From the NCBI RefSeq assembly GCF_000814005.1, contig NZ_JWLK01000004.1, forward strand, positions 124,001-188,000: 64,000 bases of DNA. The letters are read 5' to 3'. This DNA is from Ruegeria sp. ANG-S4 (GTDB lineage Bacteria > Pseudomonadota > Alphaproteobacteria > Rhodobacterales > Rhodobacteraceae). The notes under the pieces were generated by a model, which did no database searches, was not told the origin of the DNA, and saw only the letters and a list, made by a program, of their open reading frames with translations. Both the position numbers and the translations under genes were made by a program. This document shows, one piece after another, positions 25,366-33,601 of the stretch (positions within the stretch are counted from its first letter, which is position 1; every line of letters begins with the position of its first letter).

Positions 25366-26152
25366 AAGGGTCCTCGTAGGGGTCTAGGTAGGGGTCCCTG
25401 ACAGGGTCGGTCCCGATTTCGGCGTATGGGTCGTCATACAGTCCCAGATAGGCGTCCTCATCATCGCGCGCCAGTTCAAAGCGGCGATTTTGCAGGTAAA
25501 TTGTTTGCGCCTGAGCATAACTGTCGGCGCTTTCATACAGAATCGAGTCCACCGTGTCCGAGAAACGCCCCCGGTCGCCCATGCGCCGGACAACCTCGGC
25601 ATAAACGCCGATGTTGTCGACCGGACGGACCGGAGTGAAATTGATCGGGTTCGAGAAAAGATTGAACACGACACCCACCGCATCCCGCGCGGTGGAGGGG
25701 CCATAAAACGGTAGTTCGACATAAGCGCCTTCGCCGACGCCCCACACATGCAGGGTTTCTCCGAAATCGGTGTCCACCGGCGGCAGATTCAGTTCGTCGG
25801 CCGGTTTGGACAGACCGAATCCGCCAACGGTTGAATTGATTACGAACCGCAACAGCGCATTTCCGGATTGCTTGAGGTTGCCCTGCAAGAGGTAATCCAA
25901 CGCCTGGCCCGGCATCGTCAGGTTTTCGGCAAAGTTGCTGAAGCTTGTGACCATCGGGTCAGGCACGATTTTGACATACCCTTTCGACGCGGGGCGAAAC
26001 AGAAACCGATCCACGCCCAAGTTGAACTTGTGAATGCCTCGATTGGTTCGTTCATAAGGGTCAAAGACCTCTCCGCGTGCGGCTTCCTGCGCTGGTTGCG
26101 TCGCGCAGGCAGACAAGACCGTCATAACGGACAGGACAATCAGCAACTTCAT
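25355..26152 (-). CDS. mlaA: MlaA-type outer-membrane lipoprotein (VacJ)
   Basis: A 265-aa lipoprotein with a lipobox (MKLLIVLSVMTVLSAC). The VacJ/MlaA core follows: DPYERTNRGIHKFNLGVDRFL (split here), FSNFAENLTMPGQALDYLLQG, RFVINSTVGGFGL and AYVELPFYGPSTARDAVG. It extracts misplaced phospholipid from the outer leaflet and hands it to MlaC. The C-terminal about 35 residues are an acidic tail with repeated D-P-Y units. The start is uncertain: ATG at 26152 gives a normal signal peptide, while a GTG at 26170 has a closer GAGGA site. The frame up to 26455 is not credible. Confidence 0.87.
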   Translation of the reverse strand: MKLLIVLSVMTVLSACATQPAQEAARGEVFDPYERTNRGIHKFNLGVDRFLFRPASKGYVKIVPDPMVTSFSNFAENLTMPGQALDYLLQGNLKQSGNALLRFVINSTVGGFGLSKPADELNLPPVDTDFGETLHVWGVGEGAYVELPFYGPSTARDAVGVVFNLFSNPINFTPVRPVDNIGVYAEVVRRMGDRGRFSDTVDSILYESADSYAQAQTIYLQNRRFELARDDEDAYLGLYDDPYAEIGTDPVRDPYLDPYEDPYAE

Positions 26153-26466
26153 GCGGGCTCGGGTGGACACGGTCCTCGTCACTCCAAATGCCACCCGGCG
26201 CGAGATGTCCGGGTTATCAAACAATACGTCCGCTGCGCTGTGGTGGCGCAGTCCAATGTCACATAAACGTTTCAACGCCGTTTTGAAACTCCTAGCATGT
26301 ACCCCGACAAAGGCGCTTGGGTAAAGTGACACTACATCAACACATTCCAAATGAGAGGAGAGGCGCTCAGACCGCTGGCAATTTGCAATTTGCCGCTTTC
26401 TTGCTTTTCGGCGCTGCCGTTCCCGGTTAGCGTCCGCCCGAGTCGAATTTACCAAAGGATCATCTC
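26153..26466. other. Divergent intergenic region between mlaA and the RidA-like gene
   Basis: A 314-nt region with no credible gene. The only structure is an inverted repeat GTTTCAA-N7-TTGAAAC at 26270-26290. An open frame continues upstream from mlaA to 26455 but has no family similarity and no ribosome site. Confidence 0.55.
26270..26290. promoter_or_regulatory. Inverted repeat, candidate operator between mlaA and ridA-like gene
   Basis: GTTTCAA (26270-26276) and TTGAAAC (26284-26290) form a perfect 7-bp inverted repeat with a 7-nt spacer. The centre is about 120 nt upstream of mlaA and 190 nt upstream of the RidA-like gene, so mlaA is the more likely target. No regulator gene lies next to it. 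Confidence 0.35.
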
Positions 26467-26922
26467 ATGAGCATCGCTGCGAAACTGGAAAGTCTGGGTG
26501 TCAATTTGCCGGACGCGCCCGCGCCGGCGGCCAACTATGTGCCCTTCGTTCGGGTCGGAAACACCGTCTACGTTTCGGGCCAGATTTCCAAGGCCGATGA
26601 CCTGATCACCGGCAAGCTTGGCGATGATATGGATGTCGAGGCAGGCGCTGCGGCGGCAAAGGTTTGTGCGATCAACCTGCTGGCCCAAGTCAAAGCCGCA
26701 TGTGGTGGCGACATCGATAAGCTGGTTCGGGTGGTGAAACTGACCGGTTTCGTAAACTCGACAGCCGACTTCACCGCCCAGCCCCAAGTTATCAACGGCG
26801 CCTCGGATTTTCTGGTCGAAGCATTGGGTGAGGCCGGTCGCCATTCGCGTTCTGCCGTCAGCGCAGCGTCTTTGCCGCTGGGCGTGGCCGTGGAGATCGA
26901 AGGGATCTTCGAAGTTCAATGA
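26467..26922 (+). CDS. RidA family protein (YjgF/YER057c/UK114)
   Basis: A 151-aa protein of the RidA superfamily, which hydrolyses reactive enamine/imine intermediates such as 2-aminoacrylate. The sequence has VRVGNTVYVSGQIS, VKAACGGDIDKLVRVVKLTGFVN (split here) and GRHSRSAVSAASLPLGVAVEIEGIF. The arginine of archetypal RidA (R105 region) corresponds here to the HSRSAV segment. It belongs to the longer subgroup often paired with other hydrolases, so the substrate is unsure. It opens a four-gene operon whose next start overlaps its stop. Confidence 0.85.
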   Translation: MSIAAKLESLGVNLPDAPAPAANYVPFVRVGNTVYVSGQISKADDLITGKLGDDMDVEAGAAAAKVCAINLLAQVKAACGGDIDKLVRVVKLTGFVNSTADFTAQPQVINGASDFLVEALGEAGRHSRSAVSAASLPLGVAVEIEGIFEVQ

Positions 26923-27674
26923 CACCGCCCTTGCCACAGGTGTTCTTGCAGTGCCCAATCGCGCATCGGGCGCTGCATGATATTGCGGATAACCGACCCG
27001 AAAACAGCCGGGCCGCCATTCTGGCCGCCGTTCAGGCCGGGTATGGAATTGAAATTGATCTGCAGATGACCTCGGACCGCAGGGCAGTGGTGTTTCATGA
27101 CTATGATATGAAACGCCTGACCGGCCAACCCGGCCCAATACGTCAAGTAACCGCCGGGCAAGCGGCCGAAACCGCGCTGCTGAATGCGGATGACGGGATA
27201 CCAACACTGGACGAAGTTCTTGAACTGGTGGCCGGTAAAGTTCCTTTGTTGATCGAGTTCAAGGATCAAGATGGCGCTATGGGGCCTGACATCGGGCCAT
27301 TGGAACAGGATGCGGTGCGGGCGTTGCAAGGCTATGAAGGGCCGGTGGCCCTGATGTCGTTCAACCCGAACTCTGTCGCGGAATTGGCCCGGCTGGCGCC
27401 GCATTTGCCACGCGGTCTTGTGACTTGCTCGTACCAGCCAAAGGTTGAACTGTTGCCGCGCAAGGTTTGCGATCAACTGCGCGACATTCCCGATTTCGAT
27501 CGCGTGGGTGCCAGCTTTATTAGTCACGAGGTGGCAGACCTTGATCGTCCCCGCGTCGCCGAGCTTAAGGCGCGAGGTGTTCCGATCCTAAGCTGGACAA
27601 TCCGATCGCCCGAACAAGAGGCAGAGGCGCGCAAGATCGCCGACAATGTGACATTTGAGGGCTATCTGGCTTGA
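26919..27674 (+). CDS. Glycerophosphodiester phosphodiesterase
   Basis: A 251-aa GDPD-family TIM-barrel enzyme, apparently cytoplasmic because no signal peptide is seen. The catalytic N-terminal motif is AHRALHDIADNRPENS (HR and ENS), the metal ligands are in GIEIDLQMTSD and the second histidine in VVFHDYDMKRLTG. It splits glycerophosphodiesters into sn-glycerol-3-phosphate and an alcohol. The start overlaps the RidA-like stop (ATGA). Confidence 0.9.
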   Translation: MTPPLPQVFLQCPIAHRALHDIADNRPENSRAAILAAVQAGYGIEIDLQMTSDRRAVVFHDYDMKRLTGQPGPIRQVTAGQAAETALLNADDGIPTLDEVLELVAGKVPLLIEFKDQDGAMGPDIGPLEQDAVRALQGYEGPVALMSFNPNSVAELARLAPHLPRGLVTCSYQPKVELLPRKVCDQLRDIPDFDRVGASFISHEVADLDRPRVAELKARGVPILSWTIRSPEQEAEARKIADNVTFEGYLA

Positions 27675-27719
27675 TCCCGTCGCGTGCAGTCACAGATTAG
27701 GATCAGACGCGGAGGGCAA

Positions 27720-28907
27720 ATGGATCAGGCACAGATCGAGGTTCAGGTTCTCGGATCTCTCTCGCAGATTGCTGCGGATGAGTGGGATGCGTGCGCTTGT
27801 CCTGAAGCGGCAGACGGCGGTCGCCCCCTTGACCCTTTCACGACGCACCGGTTTCTGATGGCGTTGGAAGAAAGCGGATCGGTCGGGCGCGGGACAGGTT
27901 GGCAGCCGCAATACCTGACGGCCTATCTGGACGGCGTTTTGATTGGCGCTGCACCGATGTATGCCAAGTCGCACAGTCAGGGCGAATATATCTTCGACCA
28001 CAGTTGGGCCCACGCCTACGAAAGCGCCGGCGGGCGGTATTACCCAAAACTTCAGGTTTCAGTCCCGTTCACCCCTGCCACCGGACGCAGGTTTCTTGTG
28101 CGACCGGGCTACGAGGCGATCGGCATGTCGGCGCTGGTGCAGGGTGCGGTGCAACTGGCGGCGGACAATCAAATCTCATCCCTGCATGCGACCTTCTGCA
28201 CCGAGGATGAGGCGATCTCGGGCGAGCAGATGGGCCTGATGTTGCGCAGCTCTCAGCAGTTTCATTGGCTGAATGACAACTATTCGGATTTCAACGGATT
28301 TCTTGCCGCGCTGTCGTCGCGCAAACGCAAGAACATCCGAAAAGAACGGGCGCAGGCAGGTGATTTTGGCGGTCAAATCCACACCTTGACAGGTGACGAT
28401 CTGCGTCCCGAGCATTGGGATGATTTCTGGCGCTTCTATCAGGACACGGGATCGCGCAAATGGGGCTCACCGTATCTGACGCGTGAATTCTTTGATATCG
28501 CGCAGGAAACCATGTCCGCTGACATGGCGTTGGTCCTGGCCGAGCGGAACGGGTACGCGGTCGCAGGCGCGTTGAATTTCATCGGGCGCGAGACACTGTT
28601 TGGTCGCTATTGGGGCTGTACCGAGCATCACCCCTGCCTGCATTTCGAGCTGTGCTACTATAGGGCGATTGATTTTGCCATTGCCCACGGGCTGAACCGG
28701 GTCGAGGCAGGCGCGCAGGGTGAACACAAACTGGCGCGCGGTTATCTGCCGACGCGCACGTATAGTTTGCACTGGGTTGGCGATCCGGGCTTTGCTGAGG
28801 CGGTTCAGAAATATCTGGACGCCGAGGCCCGTGCAGTGGGAGAAGAGATTGAGATTCTGACGGATTATGGACCGTTCAGAAAGTCGAACCCGGAGGAACA
28901 GCAATGA
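27720..28907 (+). CDS. GNAT-fold protein of the FemAB-like/DUF482 family
   Basis: A 395-aa protein of the peptidogalycan/DUF482 family, with a FemAB-like double GNAT fold. Recognisable parts are [32 protein letters not shown], the [15 protein letters not shown] basic helix and the C-terminal [18 protein letters not shown]. The biochemical role of this widespread proteobacterial family is not established; an aminoacyl or acyl transfer is likely from the fold. The start at 27720 is set by GGAGGG 3-4 nt upstream. The stop overlaps the phhB start. Confidence 0.8.
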   Translation: MDQAQIEVQVLGSLSQIAADEWDACACPEAADGGRPLDPFTTHRFLMALEESGSVGRGTGWQPQYLTAYLDGVLIGAAPMYAKSHSQGEYIFDHSWAHAYESAGGRYYPKLQVSVPFTPATGRRFLVRPGYEAIGMSALVQGAVQLAADNQISSLHATFCTEDEAISGEQMGLMLRSSQQFHWLNDNYSDFNGFLAALSSRKRKNIRKERAQAGDFGGQIHTLTGDDLRPEHWDDFWRFYQDTGSRKWGSPYLTREFFDIAQETMSADMALVLAERNGYAVAGALNFIGRETLFGRYWGCTEHHPCLHFELCYYRAIDFAIAHGLNRVEAGAQGEHKLARGYLPTRTYSLHWVGDPGFAEAVQKYLDAEARAVGEEIEILTDYGPFRKSNPEEQQ

Positions 28908-29197
28908 CCGAACTTTTGTCGACCGAGACCCGAGGGCCACTGCTGGACCCGCTGTTCCAGAACGGCTGGACCATGGCGGAAGAACGCGACGCGATCACCA
29001 AGACTTTCGTTTTTGAGGACTTCGTTCATGCGTTCGGGTGGATGACCCAAGTCGCGATCTGGGCCGAGAAATGGAACCACCACCCCGAATGGTTCAACGT
29101 CTACCGCACTGTCGACGTGGTTCTATCGACCCACGATGTCGGTGGATTGTCTGCGCTGGATGCGAAGCTGGCTCGCAAGATGGACAGTCTGGTCTGA
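28904..29197 (+). CDS. phhB: Pterin-4a-carbinolamine dehydratase
   Basis: A 97-aa enzyme that dehydrates 4a-hydroxytetrahydropterin to recycle the cofactor of aromatic amino acid hydroxylases. The signature is [18 protein letters not shown] with the catalytic histidine pair, followed by [13 protein letters not shown]. The length is normal for the family. The start is coupled to the preceding gene (ATGA). No phenylalanine hydroxylase gene is nearby, so the protein could have another role, as many bacterial homologues do. Confidence 0.9.
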   Translation: MTELLSTETRGPLLDPLFQNGWTMAEERDAITKTFVFEDFVHAFGWMTQVAIWAEKWNHHPEWFNVYRTVDVVLSTHDVGGLSALDAKLARKMDSLV

Positions 29198-29286
29198 GGC
29201 GCATCGCCGTTTTCGGTCGCAAACACTGACCGCGCCTCAACGCGGCTTGCGCCGATTTCCGAAGGCCAGTTCAAGCGCGACACGCC

Positions 29287-29598
29287 CTAGCGGTTGTCAC
29301 CGCGCGACCCCATGCCGCCCGCCAAGGACGCGGCAACGCCCATTTGTTTGAATTCGTCGGGAGTGACCGTGCCGCTGCTCACGTTGATATTGCCGGGAAT
29401 GCCGGTTGTTCGGTTCCCCACCTGGCGCACGCTGCGGGCGGCTGGATTAATATCGAGGCAACGCTGTTCATAGCATGTCAGGCCGCTGGTGTTGATCTGG
29501 ATGCGCGGCTGTCCGTCCGGTCCGGTCACAACAGGGGCCTGCGGTACGTCGCAACCCGCAACCAGTACCAAAATCCCGATTGTGATCCATTTGTTCAT
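29287..29598 (-). CDS. Small lipoprotein of unknown function
   Basis: A 103-aa protein with a lipoprotein signal (MNKWITIGILVLVAGC). The mature part is polar, with CYEQRCLDINPAARSVRQ and a glycine-rich C-terminus (AASLAGGMGSRGDNR). The two cysteines of CYEQRC may form a disulphide. No family is recognised. It follows the EF-hand protein gene by 15 nt in the same direction, and with the glycine-zipper lipoprotein forms a group of small envelope proteins. Confidence 0.65.
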   Translation of the reverse strand: MNKWITIGILVLVAGCDVPQAPVVTGPDGQPRIQINTSGLTCYEQRCLDINPAARSVRQVGNRTTGIPGNINVSSGTVTPDEFKQMGVAASLAGGMGSRGDNR

Positions 29599-29613
29599 GC
29601 CATGCTCCGGGCT

Positions 29614-29961
29614 TTAATCAAGCTGGCCGTTTTCATTCTTGTCGGCCGCGTCAAAATCATCCGCCATTTGGGCGTCATACTCCCCTCGGGAAATAAAGCT
29701 GTCGCCGTTCCGGTCAACGTCCTGAAATTGCTTTATGTCCAAAAACGGTTTGGCCTCGTCCAGACCCAGTGTCCCGTTTTTGTCTTCGTCCATCTCTTGA
29801 AAGGCATAATCCGAAAAGGCATTGAATTCGTCGCGCGACAGAAAACCGTCATTGTTGGCGTCGATGGCGTTCAGTTCCTTTTCATTCAGTTCCGCCACGG
29901 TTTCCGCGTTGGCCACACCGGTTACAAGCAGGGCGGCTGTTGCAAATAGTACAGATCTCAT
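29614..29961 (-). CDS. Secreted EF-hand calcium-binding protein
   Basis: A 115-aa protein with a signal peptide (MRSVLFATAALLVTGVANA). Three full EF loops are visible: DANNDGFLSRDE, DEDKNGTLGLDE and DRNGDSFISRGE. A fourth begins as DKNENGQLD and ends at the stop codon before position 12 of the loop. The start at 29961 has GAGGAG 7 nt upstream and is preferred to 29979. It overlaps nothing but begins 11 nt after the stop of the glycine-zipper gene, in the same direction. It presumably buffers or senses periplasmic calcium. Confidence 0.8.
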   Translation of the reverse strand: MRSVLFATAALLVTGVANAETVAELNEKELNAIDANNDGFLSRDEFNAFSDYAFQEMDEDKNGTLGLDEAKPFLDIKQFQDVDRNGDSFISRGEYDAQMADDFDAADKNENGQLD

Positions 29962-29972
29962 TCCGGCTCTCC

Positions 29973-30218
29973 TCAGCATGCGTATCTCTGACCTTCAAAC
30001 CCACCCGCGGCTGCGCCTGCTGCCGTAAGAATCGCCTTGCCTGATCCACCGCCAAACTGATTGCCGATTGCACCGCCGATCAGCGCGCCACCCAGTGTCC
30101 CGGACAGGCATGCGATCTCATGCTGTCGCGCGGCCTGCTGTTGCGGTGTCGGGGCTGGCCCGCAAGCGACCAGCAGACCGGCACCCGCCAAGGCCAGCGT
30201 GAATAGTTTTATCTTCAT
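29973..30218 (-). CDS. Glycine-zipper lipoprotein
   Basis: An 81-aa protein with a lipobox (LALAGAGLLVAC) and a glycine-zipper segment (GTLGGALIGGAIGNQFGGG and later AAGAAAGG), as in small outer-membrane lipoproteins of the SlyB/Rickettsia 17 kDa type. It ends in RYAC. GGAGG lies 6 nt before the ATG at 30218. Function unknown; likely an envelope-structural protein. Confidence 0.78.
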   Translation of the reverse strand: MKIKLFTLALAGAGLLVACGPAPTPQQQAARQHEIACLSGTLGGALIGGAIGNQFGGGSGKAILTAAGAAAGGFEGQRYAC

Positions 30219-30292
30219 GACAGACCTCCGCGTTTCGTCGACTCAACTATTGGCCGAACGGAACGGTCTATCAAGTAAATTGCTGAGTAAAA

Positions 30293-30311
30293 GCCCCGGC
30301 AATGCCGGGGC
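30293..30311 (-). terminator. Intrinsic terminator of the peroxiredoxin gene
   Basis: GCCCCGGC and GCCGGGGC form a perfect 8-bp stem with a 3-nt loop. On the minus strand it is followed by TTTTACT. It sits 10 nt downstream of the peroxiredoxin stop at 30321. Confidence 0.85.
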
Positions 30312-30320
30312 CAATTGGAT

Positions 30321-30806
30321 TCAGATGACGTCCAGCAAACCTTCGCCCGCCGAAATCTCACATGCACCCGGGCTTTCTTCCAGGTTCAGGGCAACGACTT
30401 TGCCATCCTCGACCAACATCGCATAACGTTTCGACCGCGCGATCAGCCCGGCGGGCGGGGCATCGAAATCCATGCCGATGGCCTTGGTGAACTCGGATGC
30501 GGCATCGGCCAGCATGGTCAATCCGGCATCTGTTGCTCCGGTGGCCTCGCCCCAGGCTTTCATGACAAATGGGTCGTTGGCCGAAACACAGATGATTTCG
30601 TCCACGCCCTTGGCGTCGAACTGATCCTTTGTTCGAATGAAGCTGGGCACGTGGGCAGAGTGGCAGGTTGGCGTGAACGCGCCGGGCACCGCAAAAATGA
30701 CGACTTTGCGGCCTTTGGTCTTGTCCGAGACGCGAACTTCTTCCGGTCCTTCCGCGCCAATCAGGGTCAGAGTGGCATCGGGCAGAGTGTCGCCTGTTGA
30801 AATCAT
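30321..30806 (-). CDS. Peroxiredoxin of the Prx5 (redoxin) family
   Basis: A 161-aa thiol peroxidase. The peroxidatic cysteine lies in VPGAFTPTCHSAHVPSF, the Prx5 signature. A further cysteine is in ESPGACEISAGE close to the C-terminus and could act as resolving cysteine. It reduces hydrogen or organic peroxides with thiol donors. The start at 30806 (MISTGDTLPD) has AGGAG 8 nt upstream; the frame up to 30914 is an artefact. It diverges from the ferredoxin reductase-type gene and ends at a clear terminator. Confidence 0.92.
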   Translation of the reverse strand: MISTGDTLPDATLTLIGAEGPEEVRVSDKTKGRKVVIFAVPGAFTPTCHSAHVPSFIRTKDQFDAKGVDEIICVSANDPFVMKAWGEATGATDAGLTMLADAASEFTKAIGMDFDAPPAGLIARSKRYAMLVEDGKVVALNLEESPGACEISAGEGLLDVI

Positions 30807-30905
30807 TTTTTGGCTCCTGTCGTTTGGATTTGCAGAGTCGGGCTCAGCCGCAATATAGGTGACCAAGTGGATGTGACCACGGGAATTCGACAGGGTGGGA
30901 GGAAC

Positions 30906-32117
30906 ATGAGCCATATTGTCGTGATCGGTGCGGGACAGGCGGGGTCTTCACTTGTAGGAAGACTGCGCAAAGACGGTTTTGACGGAGATATCACCCTCAT
31001 CGGTGCCGAGCCGCATCTTCCTTATCAGCGCCCCCCGCTGTCCAAGGCGTATCTTTTGGGTGAGATGGAGTTGGAGCGTCTGTTTCTGCGACCCGAGAGC
31101 TTTTATACCGAAAACAACATCACATTGCGACTGGGCCAGCGGGTCAGCGCAATAGATCCGCAAGCCAAGACCGTGACGGTGGGGGATGATGTGATTTCGT
31201 ACGACGAATTGGCTTTGACAACCGGCTCGGACCCGCGCCGTTTACCTGCGGCGATCGGGGGTGATCTGGACGGCGTTCACGTGGTTCGGGATCTGGCGCA
31301 TGTGGACGACATGGGGCCGTTTGTGACCGAAGGTGCGCGCGCCCTGATTGTGGGCGGCGGATACATCGGGCTGGAGGCAGCAGCGGTCTGCGCCAAGCGC
31401 GGCGTCAAAGTCACTTTGGTCGAGATGGCAGACCGCATCCTGCAACGGGTCGCGGCCCCCGAGACAAGCGACTATTTCCGCAATTTGCATTCGGAGTATG
31501 GCGCCGATATCCGCGAAGGTGTCGGGTTGGATCGTTTGGTCGGCGAAGGCGGCAAGGTGGTCGGCGCGGTACTGACCGACGGCACAGAACTTGAAGTTGA
31601 TCTGGTCGTTGTCGGTGTGGGCATCGCGCCTGCGACCGAGCTGGCCGAGATGGCAGGTTTGGAACTGGACAACGGTATCAAAACCGACGCCCACGGGCGT
31701 ACCTCGGACCCATCGATCTGGGCGGCGGGTGATTGCGCGTCTTTCCCGCACAGGGGTGACCGCATCCGATTGGAAAGTGTCCCCAACGCGATTGATCAGG
31801 CGGAAGTCGTAGCGCAGAACATGCTGGGCGCGGCCAAGGATTATGTCGCGACACCATGGTTCTGGTCGGATCAGTATGACGTCAAGTTGCAGATTGCCGG
31901 CTTGAACACCGGCTATGACCGCGTCGTGACCCGCAAGGGCGAGGGGCAGACAGTTTCGTTCTGGTACTATCGCGGCGATAAGCTGATCGCCGTGGACGCG
32001 ATGAACGATCCGAGGGCCTATATGGTCGGCAAACGCCTGATTGAATCGGGCAAAACCGCCGATCCCGCAATTGTCGCCGACGCGCAAGCGGACCTGAAAC
32101 CGCTGCTCAAGGCGTGA
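30906..32117 (+). CDS. FAD-dependent ferredoxin/rubredoxin reductase-type oxidoreductase
   Basis: A 403-aa pyridine nucleotide-disulphide oxidoreductase-fold protein of the ferredoxin reductase type used with class I oxygenases and P450s. It has the FAD motif VVIGAGQAGSSLVGRL at the N-terminus, PYQRPPLSKAYL, the NAD motif LIVGGGYIGLEAAA near residue 150 and IWAAGDCASFPH. The C-terminal dimer domain contains WFWSDQYDVKLQIAG. The redox partner is not encoded nearby. GGGAGGAAC precedes the ATG at 30906. The stop overlaps the rsmD start. Confidence 0.9.
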   Translation: MSHIVVIGAGQAGSSLVGRLRKDGFDGDITLIGAEPHLPYQRPPLSKAYLLGEMELERLFLRPESFYTENNITLRLGQRVSAIDPQAKTVTVGDDVISYDELALTTGSDPRRLPAAIGGDLDGVHVVRDLAHVDDMGPFVTEGARALIVGGGYIGLEAAAVCAKRGVKVTLVEMADRILQRVAAPETSDYFRNLHSEYGADIREGVGLDRLVGEGGKVVGAVLTDGTELEVDLVVVGVGIAPATELAEMAGLELDNGIKTDAHGRTSDPSIWAAGDCASFPHRGDRIRLESVPNAIDQAEVVAQNMLGAAKDYVATPWFWSDQYDVKLQIAGLNTGYDRVVTRKGEGQTVSFWYYRGDKLIAVDAMNDPRAYMVGKRLIESGKTADPAIVADAQADLKPLLKA

Positions 32118-32674
32118 GGATCATAGCGGGTGAGTTCCGCGGCCGCGCTTTGGCCTCGGTCGGTAAAGGAGACGCGGGCGCACATTTGCGCCCGACCACC
32201 GACCGGGTGCGGGAAAGCCTGTTCAACGTGCTTGCGCACCAAATCGACTTTGACGGCTTGCAGATTTTGGACCTGTTCGCAGGTACCGGCGCATTGGGGC
32301 TCGAGGCTCTGTCGCGGGGTGCAGCAAAAGTGACTTTCGTCGATGACGGACGGGCTGCACAAAGTCTGATCCGCAAGAATATTGACCTGACACGCAGCGC
32401 TGATCGCACCAATCTGATCAGGCGGGATGCAACCCGACTGCCGGAAAATACAGATACCCCGTATGACTTGGTTTTTCTGGATCCACCCTATGGCAAGGCG
32501 CTGGGTCAAAAGGCAATCGCTGCCGCTGTGACCGGAAGGTGGATCAGCGATAACGCTCTGCTGGTTTGGGAAGAAAACGCGCCGATGACTGCCCCGGACG
32601 GGTTTGACCTGCAAACCGCGCGCAAATATGGTGACACGCATATCTCTTTGATGTGGCGCAATGTTTCAGCGTGA
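32114..32674 (+). CDS. rsmD: 16S rRNA (guanine(966)-N2)-methyltransferase RsmD
   Basis: A 186-aa SAM-dependent methyltransferase acting on the 30S subunit. The N-terminus MRIIAGEFRGRALASV and LRPTTDRVRESLFNVL are diagnostic. The SAM site is LDLFAGTGALGLEALSRGA and the catalytic motif is VFLDPPYGK (D/NPPY type). It starts with a GTG that overlaps the upstream stop (GTGA at 32114-32117), so expression is coupled to the reductase gene. Confidence 0.93.
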   Translation: MRIIAGEFRGRALASVGKGDAGAHLRPTTDRVRESLFNVLAHQIDFDGLQILDLFAGTGALGLEALSRGAAKVTFVDDGRAAQSLIRKNIDLTRSADRTNLIRRDATRLPENTDTPYDLVFLDPPYGKALGQKAIAAAVTGRWISDNALLVWEENAPMTAPDGFDLQTARKYGDTHISLMWRNVSA

Positions 32675-32761
32675 AACAGGCGCAGCAGGAACCCGCTGAC
32701 CCCGAAATTGCCAGACTACATCGTTTCGGTTAGCCCGGACAGAAAACATACGGAGGCTTTC

Positions 32762-33397
32762 ATGCATGATCTGGTTATTTTTGATTGTGACGGCGTTCTG
32801 GTTGACAGCGAACCGCTATCCAATCAGGTGCTGGTCGACAACCTTTCACGTTACGGCCTAAAGCTGACCGTCACAGAAAGCCTTGGCCTCTTCCTTGGTG
32901 GTACGATGGCCGGCGTGCACGAAAAGGCGCGTCAGATGGGCGCTGACCTGCCGGATGATTGGGTCGACCAGATATATGCCGAGATTTATGAGGGCCTGCG
33001 CAAGGGTGTTGCCGTGATGCCCGGTGTTCCACAGCTTCTCGATACGCTGGATGATCGTGCAATTCCTGCCTGCGTCGCATCGAACGGCAGCCCTGAAAAA
33101 ATGCAGATCACGCTCGGTCAGAACGGCCTTTGGGAGCGGTTCAGCAATATGGTGTTTTCAGCGCATGTTTTGGGGACCGCCAAACCCGACCCTAAGATGT
33201 TTCAGATTGCGGCGCAGCATTTTGGCGCGTCCCAAGCGGTTGTGATCGAAGACAGCGCCAGCGGTGTAACGGCGGCGGCGCGCGCTAACATGCGCTGCCT
33301 CGCTTATGCGCCCGAAGGCGGTGGTGAAAAATTGGCCGATCTCGGGGCAGAAGTCTTCACCGATATGGCCGAGGTGCCGAGGCTTTTGGGAATTTGA
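32762..33397 (+). CDS. HAD family phosphatase (beta-phosphoglucomutase/phosphoglycolate phosphatase-like)
   Basis: A 211-aa HAD-superfamily hydrolase. Motif I is FDCDGVLVDSEPL, motif II is VASNGSP, motif III lysine is in GTAKPDPKMF and motif IV is VIEDSASGVTAA. A small helical cap lies between motif I and II, as in subfamily IA. The substrate is probably a small sugar phosphate but cannot be set from sequence. GGAGG is 5 nt before the ATG at 32762; the frame from 32708 is too long. Confidence 0.88.
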   Translation: MHDLVIFDCDGVLVDSEPLSNQVLVDNLSRYGLKLTVTESLGLFLGGTMAGVHEKARQMGADLPDDWVDQIYAEIYEGLRKGVAVMPGVPQLLDTLDDRAIPACVASNGSPEKMQITLGQNGLWERFSNMVFSAHVLGTAKPDPKMFQIAAQHFGASQAVVIEDSASGVTAAARANMRCLAYAPEGGGEKLADLGAEVFTDMAEVPRLLGI

Positions 33398-33421
33398 CCA
33401 GGGCATGTTATTGTCGCTGCC

Positions 33422-33601
33422 ATGGACCACGCACTGACCCCTCCGATCTGGGCTGTATCAAAGGACACGGACACAACGACGGGCCCACCGACAAAGCCGT
33501 TGCGCGCACCGGTTTTTATCCACGATGCAGTCATCCCGTGGCGGGATGAAACCTTGCTTTTGAAGCTGCTACGCGATCAGGCGGTGGACGAAGAGGAATA
33601 G
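33422..33601 (+). CDS. Possible small protein, 59 aa, function unknown
   Basis: An open frame of 59 codons begins at 33422 (MDHALTPPIWAVSKDTD) and ends at 33601. It is polar, with LRAPVFIHDAVIPWRDE in the middle and an acidic end (VDEEE). The composition looks codon-like and it starts 25 nt after the HAD gene, but there is no ribosome site and its 3' end overlaps the end of map by 25 nt on the other strand. It may be real or chance. Confidence 0.35.
   Translation: MDHALTPPIWAVSKDTDTTTGPPTKPLRAPVFIHDAVIPWRDETLLLKLLRDQAVDEEE

Noticed and set aside
26171..26455. N-terminal extension of mlaA (about 95 residues)
   Set aside because: It precedes a clean lipoprotein signal peptide, which must be at the N-terminus to work.
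29230..29245. Short stem CCGCG-N6-CGCGG after phhB
   Set aside because: Only 5 bp and no T tract; too weak to call a terminator.
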